Below the pieces are notes generated by a model, which was given only the letters and a program-made list of their open reading frames with translations, was not told the DNA's origin and did no database searches. The position numbers were made by a program, and so were the translations under genes. 64,000 nucleotides of DNA from the NCBI RefSeq assembly GCF_003419895.1, contig NZ_QPMM01000002.1:620001-684000 (forward strand). Direction: 5' to 3'. Positions 37,568-48,621 of the stretch are shown here, in pieces (the first letter of the stretch is position 1; every line of letters begins with the position of its first letter). The stretch is from Chitinophaga silvatica (lineage in GTDB: Bacteria; Bacteroidota; Bacteroidia; Chitinophagales; Chitinophagaceae).

Positions 37568-38896
37568 CTAGTATCTGTAGTAATCTGGTTTGAAAGGACC
37601 TTCAGCCGGAATACCTAAGTATTCAGATTGAGCAGAAGTCAGTACATCCAGTTCCACACCGATTTTCTTCAGGTGAAGTCTGGCTACTTTTTCATCCAGG
37701 TGTTTAGGTAATACGTATACTTTGTTTTCGTAGTTTTCGCTGTGGAGCCAGAGTTCTAATTGAGCGAGAACCTGGTTGGTGAAAGAGTTACTCATTACGA
37801 AAGAAGGGTGACCGGTAGCGCAACCCAGGTTTACCAGGCGGCCTTCGGCGAGGAGGATGATATCTTTACCATCGATGGTATATTTATCAACCTGAGGTTT
37901 GATTTCAACTTTGGTGTTACCGTAGTTTTTATTCAACCATGCAACGTCGATTTCGATATCGAAGTGACCGATATTTGAAACGATACATTTATCCTTCATC
38001 AGTTTGAAGTGCTCACCGGTGATGATATCGCGGCAACCAGTGGTGGTAACGATGATATCAGCTTCTTTCACGGCATCGTTCATTTTTTTCACTTCATAAC
38101 CTTCCATAGCTGCTTGCAGAGCGCAGATAGGATCGATTTCGGTAACGATAACGCGGGCACCAGCACCTCTTAAAGATTCAGCGGAACCTTTACCAACGTC
38201 ACCAAAACCAGCAACAACAGCAACTTTACCAGCAATCATAACATCAGTAGCACGGCGGATAGCATCTACGCAGGATTCGCGGCAACCGTATTTGTTATCG
38301 AATTTGGATTTAGTTACAGAGTCGTTGATATTGATAGCCGGGATAGGTAAAGAACCAGCTTTCATTCTTTCGTATAGGCGGTGAACACCGGTAGTAGTTT
38401 CTTCACTTAATCCTTTAACGTGTTGAACCAGTTCTGTGTATTTGTCGAATACCATGTTGGTAAGGTCACCACCATCGTCGAGAATCATATTTAAAGGACG
38501 ATCCGGGCTACCGAAGAATAAAGTTTGTTCGATACACCAGTCAAAATCCTGTTCATTCAGGCCTTTCCATGCGAAAACAGGGATGCCGGCAGCAGCGATA
38601 GCAGCAGCAGCGTGGTCCTGGGTAGAGAAGATATTGCAGGAGCTCCAGCGAACTTCCGCACCCAGATGTACTAATGTTTCGATTAATACAGCGGTTTGAA
38701 TAGTCATATGAAGGCAACCGGCAATACGGGCACCCTGTAAAGGTTTGCTATTTCCATATTCTTCTCTCAATGACATCAGACCTGGCATTTCAGCTTCCGC
38801 CAGTTCGATCTCTTTACGACCCCAAGCCGCAAGAGACATGTCTTTTACCTTATATCCGAGGCTAAAGTCAATGTTTGATTTTGAAATTGTAGACAT
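37568..38896 (-). CDS. ahcY: S-adenosyl-L-homocysteine hydrolase AhcY
   Basis: Splits S-adenosylhomocysteine to adenosine and homocysteine, keeping methylation going. It has 442 residues. Substrate-site motifs [16 protein letters not shown] and [17 protein letters not shown], the catalytic-loop [18 protein letters not shown] and the NAD-binding [15 protein letters not shown] are present, ending in the typical [10 protein letters not shown]-terminus that reaches into the neighbouring subunit. Preceded by a long AT-rich region shared with the divergent adhesin operon. Confidence 0.97.
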   Translation of the reverse strand: MSTISKSNIDFSLGYKVKDMSLAAWGRKEIELAEAEMPGLMSLREEYGNSKPLQGARIAGCLHMTIQTAVLIETLVHLGAEVRWSSCNIFSTQDHAAAAIAAAGIPVFAWKGLNEQDFDWCIEQTLFFGSPDRPLNMILDDGGDLTNMVFDKYTELVQHVKGLSEETTTGVHRLYERMKAGSLPIPAININDSVTKSKFDNKYGCRESCVDAIRRATDVMIAGKVAVVAGFGDVGKGSAESLRGAGARVIVTEIDPICALQAAMEGYEVKKMNDAVKEADIIVTTTGCRDIITGEHFKLMKDKCIVSNIGHFDIEIDVAWLNKNYGNTKVEIKPQVDKYTIDGKDIILLAEGRLVNLGCATGHPSFVMSNSFTNQVLAQLELWLHSENYENKVYVLPKHLDEKVARLHLKKIGVELDVLTSAQSEYLGIPAEGPFKPDYYRY

Positions 38897-38912
38897 TCAG
38901 AATATTTTTTTG

Positions 38913-38920
38913 CAAATCTA
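38913..38920 (-). promoter_or_regulatory. Possible -7 box for ahcY
   Basis: TAGATTTG on the minus strand (TAnnTTTG), 16 bp before the ATG at 38896. No matching -33 TTG. Confidence 0.4.
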
Positions 38921-39033
38921 TGTTTATTTTAACTTTTAACATAATCATTAACCCCGAATAGATGGAAGTTTGGAGCCTAAAAATTTGTTAATCATAGCTA
39001 TTCTCCAATTGTTAACGTCTTACATAAATTTAT

Positions 39034-39064
39034 TTGATTTAATATAAATAATATTATAGATTTG
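39034..39064 (+). promoter_or_regulatory. Promoter of the adhesin operon
   Basis: TTG at 39034-39036 and TAGATTTG at 39057-39064, exactly 20 bp apart. Transcription would start near 39069, giving a leader of nearly 290 nt. Confidence 0.65.
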
Positions 39065-39209
39065 CTTATTAAAATATATAATATTATATTTAATTGTTAG
39101 GATGTAAGAAACACGTGGAAGGGTATATCAATTAATTTAAGGACGATCACGTATTATCAGAATCGATGTCTTACTCCTTGTTTTAGAATAGATTAGAAGA
39201 TTAGATACG

Positions 39210-39265
39210 CCGGCAAAGGTTTTTCATTTATCCGTTAGGGTAAATTGCCGGGAGAGCCAATTTAC
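39210..39265 (+). promoter_or_regulatory. Candidate structured leader with alternative hairpins
   Basis: Hairpin 1 pairs CCGGCAA (39210-39216) with TTGCCGG (39245-39251), continued inward by TTTATCC with GGGTAAA. Hairpin 2 pairs GTAAATTG (39240-39247) with CAATTTAC (39258-39265). They share bases 39240-39247 and cannot coexist. This resembles a switch or attenuator, but no known riboswitch class is recognised. Confidence 0.35.
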
Positions 39266-39355
39266 AGAGATTCGCATATAGGGTTTTACAAGGACTGTTT
39301 TTCACATTTTTGGACTTAAAAATCTATATGTATTAATAGAAATTTACACGCTTAT

Positions 39356-42300
39356 ATGTTACTCCTTTCCTATCCTATGAGATCTAATGAGCTAGGTATG
39401 CCTACTCGGTACTATGCATTTCTACGCAAAGTAATGTATCTGGTTTTTCTCTTCATCATACTTACCACTGCAGCTATAGCGCAGGTCATTATTAATCCAA
39501 CCGGTGGAACTAATGCAAGTAATGGATTAAGAATTGAAGTAAATAATGATGGTACGTTCAAAATTTTCCGGAATGGGAGGTCAGAAAGCTCCGATGCCGG
39601 GATAAATGCGTTTTTTCGTACAAAGTCTACCTATGGAAATTATTATAATGTTAATAATCCCATTTCTATAACTTACTGTGATGTATCCCCCGTAGTAGTG
39701 AAACCAGGACCTACTGTCGATACTTTTAAAGTATTTATGAGTGGAAGAAGTACCTATTATTCATATACTTATCTGTTTGAACTTAATGTTACTACCATCA
39801 TAACTTATGTAAAAGGTGATAAATATTTCACGCTGGATTATATTTTCTTTAACAATGATGATGGAATCAATCCAAGATTGTATCTAACAGAGTCGCTGAA
39901 TATGCAGGATCCGATTGGTGCATCTATGTCAGGTAACCAGGAAGCAGGTATTGGTATTGCTACACCAGTAGGGGCAGTTAATCAGGTAGGGTTTTCCAGG
40001 AATAATGGTTTGAATGCAACCCCCGGGTCGTTTTCACATACTTTTCATGCTCTAAACACATTTGCTTCATATAGTGCAAGATATGAGTATGAAATGGAAG
40101 ACGTTAATAATTCAACTTTTAATTTATACAACACAGTAGCTGGCGCTTCTGATCCTAATAACCCCAGAGGTATTGGTGTAGAAGTGACGATGGATTATAA
40201 GATGGATGCCAAGCGTGCCGTTGGTACACGTGTAGGTGTTGGATACACCGATAATACAAGTCCTGTCCATATTACTCTGCCGACTCAAACAGCTACCAAC
40301 TCAACCCAAATTAAAATAGGCTTCGAAAGTGCCACTGCTAGTGGAGATGAGGGTAATAATAACGCTCTTTCCAATGCAAAAATTAAACTAAAGGTACTTC
40401 AGGCCGGGTTGTTGAATGTTCCGCTTTATGTGAAAATGAAATTAAAACCAGATCCTCTGGAAGCTCATCCTGCAGTAGTAGGTACAGATTTTAATTTCAC
40501 TGGCGTATTGGTGATTCCTCCGGATAATTATACTGTCGGAAAAACAATTGATATCGATAATATCAAAATAATTGGAAATAATACGCTTGAATACAGTAGA
40601 AAATTTACTGTAGAACTGGATTCTATCTGTTCCAATTATTCACAACTCGTAAGCATCGATAAAACTGGTTTTACTTCCTGTGTATACACCATCATTGACG
40701 ACGAGCCAAGAGACATCACTCTTTCCGGTCGTGATCTGCTGGAAGGTTTAACAGACGAAGTTGTTCGTGTAACCTTACCTCCCGGTGTTGCAGCTTCAGA
40801 ACCTACTGGTGTTACTTTATCCGTTACCGGTGGTACTGCCACTCTGAACACAGATTATACTTTCCAGGCTAATAGCACCATCCTCAAAGATTCCAACGGT
40901 GTTTACATCCCGGTGAAAGCTCTCCTGGATAAAATCCTGGAAGACAAAGAGTCCATCATATTCAAAGCCGATGCAACTGTGATGGGAGAAGCAAAAAGCT
41001 CCAACTTAACTATTTATATTCAGGACTCTACAAGAAGAGATACCAGTTTAACAAAGATTAGGCTCATTAAGCCTGATCCTTCGTTATTAAAAGAACCATT
41101 TGATGGCAAGCTTACCGTTACATTACCTACAGATGTAACTACCGATTTACCTATTAACATTACAATCGCCAAAGATCCAACTTCTACTGCCACAGAGACC
41201 GCTGATTATACCTTGCCCGGTACTGCAACTATTACTGCCAGTAATGGCTCGGTAGATGTACCGTTTAAAATATTTGATGATGGCCTGATTGAAGGCAAGG
41301 AATATCTTTATCTCTCATTGACTGCCACAGATGGAGTTGCAGGTACCGTGTATAAAGGTTGGAAGGATACCATTACAATTATTGATGCACAAACACCAAC
41401 TCCGCCAATCCAGCTGCATATTTCTGCAAGCTCTGTAGATGAAGGAGGAACAGATCCGCAAATCTGGGCATCTTTACCGGCAGGTATCAATACCGCTATT
41501 CCAATTACAATCGACTTTGCTGTTGATGCAACATCCACTGTAGATGCCAGTAGCTATACCTATACCAGCTCTGTGACCATTGACCCTACCAAAACTGTTT
41601 CGAATAAAGTAAATATTCATGTACAACCTAACCTGGTATTTGATGATGGGGGAGATTTAGTGTTGGTTGGAAGTTGTGCTAATCCTGATATCACCGTAAA
41701 TGGTAGCCTGAAACTAACTATAGTTGATAAAACAGATGCCAGCAAAAAGGTAATCACACTTACAGCAGATAGTACACAAATCAATGAAGGTAATAAAACA
41801 GGTATCACTGCTTCATTGCCAACCGGTTATTCTTCTGCTAAAGACCTTCAGATCGCACTTGTAGAGCATTCGACTTCTGAAGCAAAATTAACTAAAGACT
41901 TTACCCTGCTTACTCCGATTACACTAACTCACCGGCAGAACTCACAGAAAACTAATAATGTTCTGGTTGCACTCACTGATGATGTAATCGAAAAGGATGA
42001 AATAGCCGTTATTGATGGTTCGCTTACCGGATATGATTTCCAAAAGACGCAGGTTAAAATCATGGACCTAACCCGTCGTACTGCCGCCAATACCAAACTT
42101 ACATTTACGTATCCATTAGTTCCAATGCCGGAAAACAGCAACCAGACAATTGGCTATGCCTTACCAACCGGTATTACTACTGAAATACCTATTTCAATAG
42201 ATCTGAGCGGCACTAAGGGTACGGCTATCAATGGTACAGATTACACACTTCCAACACCAGCTACATTAAGTACTGGTAATTCAAGTAGTGTAACCCTGGT

Positions 42301-45300
42301 AGTTAAATCAGATATCCTGGTAGAAGGAGATGAGACGATATATGTAGGGCCGACTATAACAGACGCTTACAGTACCGCGTATACATCAAGCATAGACACC
42401 CTTCGCATGACTATCAAGGATGCGCAGTATCCTTTCACGGGAACAGATTCGGTGATCCTGAGTGCTTCACCAAATCCGGTATCAGAGGGAGCTACAGCCA
42501 CCATTACTGCAACTTTCCCTAATGGCTGGAAAGCAGGAAAGAACTGGGATATTGCTATAACAAAAGATGCAGCAGCATCTGTAGCCACAGGTCGTCATAC
42601 AGCTTTGCCAACTAATATTACAATAGTAGATGGATCGGCTTCTGGTTCCACGGCTCCAATCACTATCACACCAAACTATACATTTGATGATGATGGTATT
42701 CTGAAGATCGATGACAACATGCACAATACCGATATGCCGGTTACCAGTGCAATACTTCAAATCAAAGACGCTACAGATGCCAGTAAGAAAGTACTGACAT
42801 TAGTAGCAGATAGTACAACCTTATTTGAAGGCAATAAAACCGGAATCAAGGTATCGTTACCTAGTGGATATACATCAACAAAAGACATCGTAATAAATCT
42901 CACCAGAAATACCAGTTCAGAAGCGGGAGACGGAGATATCACTATGCTGTCGACAATTACGCTGGATCATGATAAAAACTCGGATGTGATCGCCGACGTA
43001 ATAGAAGCCAATGCCGATAACATAATAGAGAAAGACGAACAACTTAAGATTTCCGCCACCGCCACCGGTTATGGTTTTGACGCTTATCCACAACTTCAGA
43101 TTCTGGATAAAACCCGTCGTACTGCCGCCAATACCAAATTTACATTTACCTATCCATTAGGTCTAATGCCGGAAAACAGCAACCAGACAATTGGTTATGC
43201 CTTACCAACCGGTATTACTACTGAAATACCAATTTCAATAGATCTGAGTGGCACTAAGGGTACGGCTATTAACGGTACAGATTATACACTTCCAACACCA
43301 GCCACCTTGAGTACTGGTAATTCGAGTAGTGTAACCCTGGTAGTTAAATCAGATATCCTGGTAGAAGGAGATGAGACGATATATGTAGGGCCGACTATAA
43401 CAGACGCTTACAGTACCGCGTATACATCAAGCATAGACACCCTTCGCATGACTATCAAGGATGCGCAGTATCCTTTCACGGGAACAGATTCGGTGATCCT
43501 GAGTGCTTCACCAAATCCGGTATCAGAGGGAGCTACAGCCACCATTACTGCAACTTTCCCTAATGGCTGGAAAGCAGGAAAGAACTGGGATATTGCTATA
43601 ACAAAAGATGCAGCAGCATCTGTAGCCACAGGTCGTCATACAGCTTTGCCAACTAATATTACAATAGTAGATGGATCGGCTTCTGGTTCCACGGCTCCAA
43701 TCACTATCACACCAAACTATACATTTGATGATGATGGTATTCTGAAGATCGATGACAACATGCACAATACCGATATGCCGGTTACCAGTGCAATACTTCA
43801 AATCAAAGACGCTACAGATGCCAGTAAGAAAGTACTGACATTAGTAGCAGATAGTACAACCTTATTTGAAGGCAATAAAACCGGAATCAAGGTATCGTTA
43901 CCTAGTGGATATACATCAACAAAAGACATCGTAATAAATCTCACCAGAAATACCAGTTCAGAAGCGGGAGACGGAGATATCACTATGCTGTCGACAATTA
44001 CGCTGGATCATGATAAAAACTCGGATGTGATCGCCGACGTAATAGAAGCCAATGCCGATAACATAATAGAGAAAGACGAACAACTTAAGATTTCCGCCAC
44101 CGCCACCGGTTATGGTTTTGACGCTTATCCACAACTTCAGATTCTGGATAAAACCCGTCGTACTGCCGCCAATACCAAACTTACATTTACGTATCCATTA
44201 GTTCCAATGCCGGAAAACAGCAACCAGACTATTGGCTATGCTTTACCAACTGGCATTACTACTGAAATACCTATTACAATAAATCTCAGTGGCACTAAGG
44301 GTACGGCTATTAACGGTACAGATTACACACTTCCAACACCAGCTACATTAAGCACTGGTAATTCGAGTAGTGTAACCCTGGTAGTTAAACCAGATATCCT
44401 GGTAGAAGGAGATGAGACGATATATGTGGGGCCTGTTATTACTGATGCATACAGTACCGCGTATACATCAAGCATAGACACCCTTCGCATGACTATCAAG
44501 GATGCACAGTATCCGTTCCCGGCAGGAGATTATATAATACTTACAAGCAATCCGGATAGTATTTATGAAGGAGGGGCTTCTAAGATTACAGCAACATTAC
44601 CAAATGGTTGGAAAGCAGGTAGAGATTGGGCAATTACACTTGCCAAGGATGCTGTTGCATCTACAGTTGCGGATGCGCGTCATTCGGCCATTCCTGCTAC
44701 TATCACTATTTCCGATGGCCAGGCCAGCGGCACTTCTTCCAACATTTCAACCTATACTAATAATATATTAGATGATGAAGGTAAAATAGTAGTAACTGCC
44801 AATGCAGGTAATACAAATATGCCGGCTAAGGGAACTGAAATTTATATTAAGGATCAAACTGAGAAACTGCCAAATGCAAGAGTGTTGGCCGCTACTCCGG
44901 CTACTCCAACAATTGCAGAAGGCAATAAATATAATGTAACAGTTAAAGCACCTTATGTTTCGACTAAGCCGGTTACAGTACAGTTTAGTATTGCTACTGG
45001 TTCTACAGCTACCTTAAATACAGACTACACAATTTCCAATACTTCAGTAACGCTGCAACCTGGCGAAACAACTAAAACATTTGAACTGCTCGATATCTTG
45101 CCTGATGATGTTTTGGAAGCAGATGAGAAGATCAATGTTCATGCTACTGTTAATGGCTATACGATTAACGACCTTGTTGTTACCATTACAGATGTAACCA
45201 GAACTATTGCTGCAAACAGAGTTATTACTGTTAATGTGCCAAGTCCATTAACAGAGGGAGATGACAAAACAGTAACCTTTAGTTTGCCAACAGGCATTAC

Positions 45301-48300
45301 TACAGAAGTTCCTATAACTGTTCAGTTACCTCAAACTTCGGGAACAGCTGAAGCAGGACTTGATTATGTATTAGCTTCTCAGGTAGTAATTAATAGTGGA
45401 AATTCTACTACTACCAGCTTAAAGATTAATACTGATAACTTTATAGAAGGTCCTGAAACCATAGTAATTACGCCTACTGCCACTGATGGTATTAGTTCCT
45501 ATGTGGTTAATATTCCTACAATTACGATTGAGGACGATCCATTACAATATCCGATTCCGGCTCCTATAGTGTTGAATAGCTCAGTAGCCAGCATTGATGA
45601 AGGCGCGGCAACCGGGGCTACCTTAAGTGCACAACTGCCAAATAATTTGCAGGCAGGTCGTGATATCACCGTACGTGTAGTTAAAGATGCAGCCCGTAGT
45701 ACCGCGGTTGATGCAGATCATAATGTAATACCTTCTCCTTACGATATCGTGATTAAAAAAGGACAGAATGTTGGTCAGCATGCCTTCGAACTAAAAGCAT
45801 TGTTGGATTTAATTTTGGAAGATGATGAAACAGTGGTATTTACCGGAAGTGTAGTTGAACCACTATTTGCAGCTGCAACGGTTAAAGACACTACGATAAT
45901 CATTAAAGATCATACGCATGATGATCCTTCCACTGGTTTTGTACACCTTACCGCTGTAACTACCGGCACTCATGTGCTGGAAGGCAATAGTTACACAATG
46001 AAGGTAAGCCTGGCACCAGGAGTTACTTCATCTAAAGATGTAAAGGTTGGGTTGGCAATCGGAGCCGGCTCCATTGCTACGGCTGCCGATATTGATCAAT
46101 TACCTGATACAGTAGTAATAGCTGCGGGTCAGCCTTCTGCAACCTTTACTTTCATAGCGAAGAATGACTTCATTATAGAGAAACCTAAACTACTGTGGAT
46201 AACTGCTACTCCAAACCTTTCAGGTATGCAGGGCGATAAATTGTCGGTGATCATAGATGATGCTACTGGCCTGAACCCCGACAACCGTAAGATGGAGTGG
46301 AGAATAGATTCTTCTCTTATCCATGAAGGTAGTGCCAGTGCGGTAACCTATGGTTTTGTAAATAGTCAGATTACTTCAGATGAAGATATCGTAGTAAATA
46401 TCTCTCTGAATAATACTACATCTACCGCTGATGCTGCTGATTATACCGGAGTTCCGGCTCAGATGACTTTACTGGCAGGTGAGCATAATAAAACAATATC
46501 TCTGCAAATTGTGGATGATAATATATTGGAAGGAGATGAGCAATTACAGTTTAATGTTCAACTGGTAACCGCAGGTTACACGATCACGCAGCCTGGTATG
46601 GTGCTTATTCCTGAAACCGGCAACATGAGTGTACAACTGTTGAAAGGTGCAGATGCAGCAGAACCGGCAACAAATGGTTCTTATATTATTAAGCTGCCGG
46701 GAAATAGCACTGCTGCAGCTGATGTAAAAGTTGTGTTCTATGTGAGCAGTATTGCAGGAACAACCAATATTGCCCCGATTCAAACTTCAGCAACTATCCT
46801 GGTCGGAGACAACAGTGTATCCGTTCCTGTTAATGTAATAGATAATAAGGTGATTGACGGAGATGAAACAGTTTCGGTGGCACTGATGTTGGCTCAAATG
46901 AAACGATTCAACAGGAATATTCCGCTTGATGTAAATGATAAGGATACCGTTAAGCTCACAGTTTTTGATGATGAGAGCAAATCTCCTGGCAGAGAAATGA
47001 TGATTGAAAAGATCAGCGATGCTTCTGAGCCATCTATTAACGGCATATTCAGGGTACATTTTGCCGATGCGGCAATTACTGCTGCTAAAAACGTTGAAAT
47101 CACCTATGCAGTAGGCGGAACTGCCACTCCAATTGTTCGTTATCATCCATTATCAGGTAAAGTAACAATCCCGGCTGGTCAGAATGGTGCAGATATCACT
47201 GTAGCGCCAATAGATAATGACATTGTGGAAGGTGATGAAACTGTGATTGTTGATCTGAAATCTGTGGCAAGTACAATGGTAGGAGTTACCTGGCCTATCT
47301 CTTCTTCTTCATCAGCAACAATGAACATCCATGACAATGATACATTGGTGGTGGATCTGACTACTACTGTTACGACCATTGAGGAAGGTAAGGATATTGT
47401 TTTCAAACTCACTTCGCCAAGCAGGCCGGCACATGATATGCCAATCCGTGTGCAGGTATTGCAGGATGCTGTCCGCACCTTTACCACCAGCGAAGGCATT
47501 GTAAACAGTAATATTATTACTGTGATGATGCCGGCTAACAGTAAAGAACATTCGTTTACGATTGCAGCTAAGGACAACGATATAAATGATGATAATGGTT
47601 TCCTTAAAGCCACAATATTGCCTTATCTGAGTGGTACAGGTTCGTTGATTTATAAACCAGGTACAAACTATGAAGCACAGGTAGCAATTACAGATAATGA
47701 TCCGCTGACCCTAAGCTTTGCGGCCGAGAAGTTCAGTGTGAAAGAAGGAAATACCGGAGATATAACGCCTCTGAAGTTCAATGTTCAGATGAACAGACAA
47801 AGCTCCAGACCTATTACTATCAGCTACGACTTTGAAGAAGCGACAGATGGAGTATCCTTTCCGTTCATGGATTTCAAGGCAACTCCGGGAGTAGACTTTG
47901 ATAATACCGTTAAACAGGCTACCATAGCCCCATTACAAATGAATGGACAGATTGCCGTGAATATCATTGGTGACGATATTTTTGAACAGAATGAAACATT
48001 TATTGTGAAAATGTTGAATGCTACTGTACCTTCAGGACAAAATGTGCCAACAATAGGTACTCCTAATAGTGCAACCGGTGTAATTCTGAATGATGATCCT
48101 ATGTGTAAAACCTGTGATACCGATGGTGATGGGCTGACAGATGAAGAGGAAGATATCAACCAGAATGGCGATCCGTTTGATGATGATACCGATGGAGATG
48201 GTATTCCAAACTTCCTGGATCTGGATTCGGATGGCGATGGGGTTCCCGATTCTGTTGAGCGATTCTCTACCGATAAAAGAGTAATTAACAACAATAGTGG

Positions 48301-48598
48301 CAAACTGAGAGTGCATCCGGCTATTTCTCCGAATAATGATGGATTGGGTAATGATTTAATGTGGGTTGAGAATATTGATAAATACCCGGATAATGAGGTA
48401 ACAATATTTAACCGTTGGGGTGGAACAGTATTTAAATTGAAGAATTACGACAATAAATCCAGAAACTTTAGAGGTAAAGCCAATACTGGAAGTATGTCAG
48501 GAAATGATGTACCGGAAGGATCCTATTTCTACAATATCAATGTAGTAATAGACGGAAAGAGGGAACAATACACAGGATTTATTGTGATTAAACGCTAA
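39356..48598 (+). CDS. Giant Calx-beta repeat adhesin, T9SS type B cargo
   Basis: A 3080-residue surface protein. A signal peptide with hydrophobic core FLFIILTTAAIAQ ends near residue 43; the start may be the ATG at 39398 (MPTRYYAF). Residues to about 330 form a beta-rich N-terminal domain I do not recognise. About 21-22 Calx-beta-like repeats of 110-120 residues follow, each with an EGxxxxxxxxLP start and a DDxxxEGDET turn, the Ca2+-binding pattern of the family. From 2917 come TSP3-like Asp-rich repeats (DTDGDGLTDEEED, DTDGDGIPN), then about 95 residues of gliding-motility-type C-terminal domain (SPNNDG, FNRWGGTVF, PEGSYFY) that sends proteins through the type IX secretion system. Two 347-residue blocks are tandem duplicates. 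Likely role: large calcium-stiffened adhesin or gliding protein. Confidence 0.9.
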   Translation: MLLLSYPMRSNELGMPTRYYAFLRKVMYLVFLFIILTTAAIAQVIINPTGGTNASNGLRIEVNNDGTFKIFRNGRSESSDAGINAFFRTKSTYGNYYNVNNPISITYCDVSPVVVKPGPTVDTFKVFMSGRSTYYSYTYLFELNVTTIITYVKGDKYFTLDYIFFNNDDGINPRLYLTESLNMQDPIGASMSGNQEAGIGIATPVGAVNQVGFSRNNGLNATPGSFSHTFHALNTFASYSARYEYEMEDVNNSTFNLYNTVAGASDPNNPRGIGVEVTMDYKMDAKRAVGTRVGVGYTDNTSPVHITLPTQTATNSTQIKIGFESATASGDEGNNNALSNAKIKLKVLQAGLLNVPLYVKMKLKPDPLEAHPAVVGTDFNFTGVLVIPPDNYTVGKTIDIDNIKIIGNNTLEYSRKFTVELDSICSNYSQLVSIDKTGFTSCVYTIIDDEPRDITLSGRDLLEGLTDEVVRVTLPPGVAASEPTGVTLSVTGGTATLNTDYTFQANSTILKDSNGVYIPVKALLDKILEDKESIIFKADATVMGEAKSSNLTIYIQDSTRRDTSLTKIRLIKPDPSLLKEPFDGKLTVTLPTDVTTDLPINITIAKDPTSTATETADYTLPGTATITASNGSVDVPFKIFDDGLIEGKEYLYLSLTATDGVAGTVYKGWKDTITIIDAQTPTPPIQLHISASSVDEGGTDPQIWASLPAGINTAIPITIDFAVDATSTVDASSYTYTSSVTIDPTKTVSNKVNIHVQPNLVFDDGGDLVLVGSCANPDITVNGSLKLTIVDKTDASKKVITLTADSTQINEGNKTGITASLPTGYSSAKDLQIALVEHSTSEAKLTKDFTLLTPITLTHRQNSQKTNNVLVALTDDVIEKDEIAVIDGSLTGYDFQKTQVKIMDLTRRTAANTKLTFTYPLVPMPENSNQTIGYALPTGITTEIPISIDLSGTKGTAINGTDYTLPTPATLSTGNSSSVTLVVKSDILVEGDETIYVGPTITDAYSTAYTSSIDTLRMTIKDAQYPFTGTDSVILSASPNPVSEGATATITATFPNGWKAGKNWDIAITKDAAASVATGRHTALPTNITIVDGSASGSTAPITITPNYTFDDDGILKIDDNMHNTDMPVTSAILQIKDATDASKKVLTLVADSTTLFEGNKTGIKVSLPSGYTSTKDIVINLTRNTSSEAGDGDITMLSTITLDHDKNSDVIADVIEANADNIIEKDEQLKISATATGYGFDAYPQLQILDKTRRTAANTKFTFTYPLGLMPENSNQTIGYALPTGITTEIPISIDLSGTKGTAINGTDYTLPTPATLSTGNSSSVTLVVKSDILVEGDETIYVGPTITDAYSTAYTSSIDTLRMTIKDAQYPFTGTDSVILSASPNPVSEGATATITATFPNGWKAGKNWDIAITKDAAASVATGRHTALPTNITIVDGSASGSTAPITITPNYTFDDDGILKIDDNMHNTDMPVTSAILQIKDATDASKKVLTLVADSTTLFEGNKTGIKVSLPSGYTSTKDIVINLTRNTSSEAGDGDITMLSTITLDHDKNSDVIADVIEANADNIIEKDEQLKISATATGYGFDAYPQLQILDKTRRTAANTKLTFTYPLVPMPENSNQTIGYALPTGITTEIPITINLSGTKGTAINGTDYTLPTPATLSTGNSSSVTLVVKPDILVEGDETIYVGPVITDAYSTAYTSSIDTLRMTIKDAQYPFPAGDYIILTSNPDSIYEGGASKITATLPNGWKAGRDWAITLAKDAVASTVADARHSAIPATITISDGQASGTSSNISTYTNNILDDEGKIVVTANAGNTNMPAKGTEIYIKDQTEKLPNARVLAATPATPTIAEGNKYNVTVKAPYVSTKPVTVQFSIATGSTATLNTDYTISNTSVTLQPGETTKTFELLDILPDDVLEADEKINVHATVNGYTINDLVVTITDVTRTIAANRVITVNVPSPLTEGDDKTVTFSLPTGITTEVPITVQLPQTSGTAEAGLDYVLASQVVINSGNSTTTSLKINTDNFIEGPETIVITPTATDGISSYVVNIPTITIEDDPLQYPIPAPIVLNSSVASIDEGAATGATLSAQLPNNLQAGRDITVRVVKDAARSTAVDADHNVIPSPYDIVIKKGQNVGQHAFELKALLDLILEDDETVVFTGSVVEPLFAAATVKDTTIIIKDHTHDDPSTGFVHLTAVTTGTHVLEGNSYTMKVSLAPGVTSSKDVKVGLAIGAGSIATAADIDQLPDTVVIAAGQPSATFTFIAKNDFIIEKPKLLWITATPNLSGMQGDKLSVIIDDATGLNPDNRKMEWRIDSSLIHEGSASAVTYGFVNSQITSDEDIVVNISLNNTTSTADAADYTGVPAQMTLLAGEHNKTISLQIVDDNILEGDEQLQFNVQLVTAGYTITQPGMVLIPETGNMSVQLLKGADAAEPATNGSYIIKLPGNSTAAADVKVVFYVSSIAGTTNIAPIQTSATILVGDNSVSVPVNVIDNKVIDGDETVSVALMLAQMKRFNRNIPLDVNDKDTVKLTVFDDESKSPGREMMIEKISDASEPSINGIFRVHFADAAITAAKNVEITYAVGGTATPIVRYHPLSGKVTIPAGQNGADITVAPIDNDIVEGDETVIVDLKSVASTMVGVTWPISSSSSATMNIHDNDTLVVDLTTTVTTIEEGKDIVFKLTSPSRPAHDMPIRVQVLQDAVRTFTTSEGIVNSNIITVMMPANSKEHSFTIAAKDNDINDDNGFLKATILPYLSGTGSLIYKPGTNYEAQVAITDNDPLTLSFAAEKFSVKEGNTGDITPLKFNVQMNRQSSRPITISYDFEEATDGVSFPFMDFKATPGVDFDNTVKQATIAPLQMNGQIAVNIIGDDIFEQNETFIVKMLNATVPSGQNVPTIGTPNSATGVILNDDPMCKTCDTDGDGLTDEEEDINQNGDPFDDDTDGDGIPNFLDLDSDGDGVPDSVERFSTDKRVINNNSGKLRVHPAISPNNDGLGNDLMWVENIDKYPDNEVTIFNRWGGTVFKLKNYDNKSRNFRGKANTGSMSGNDVPEGSYFYNINVVIDGKREQYTGFIVIKR
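42071..43111 (+). repeat. 1041-bp in-frame tandem repeat, copy 1
   Basis: One unit of 347 codons, three Calx-beta repeats. It is near-identical to the next unit: from 42284 on I see no difference for 855 bp, whereas the first 210 bp differ at around 14 positions. Confidence 0.93.
43112..44152 (+). repeat. 1041-bp in-frame tandem repeat, copy 2
   Basis: Second unit. Its first 210 bp differ from copy 1, including PLGLMPEN for PLVPMPEN at the protein level; the remainder matches. Confidence 0.93.
44153..44515 (+). repeat. Partial third copy of the 1041-bp unit
   Basis: About 360 bp closely similar to the unit start, then diverging near 44515. Its first bases match copy 1 better than copy 2. 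Confidence 0.8.
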
Positions 48599-48621
48599 TG
48601 CTATACTTTAAGCTGATACCT

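Noticed and set aside
40636..48316. Many antisense open frames opposite the adhesin gene
   Set aside because: They repeat with the coding repeats, lack promoters and family matches, and are by-products of the repetitive codons.
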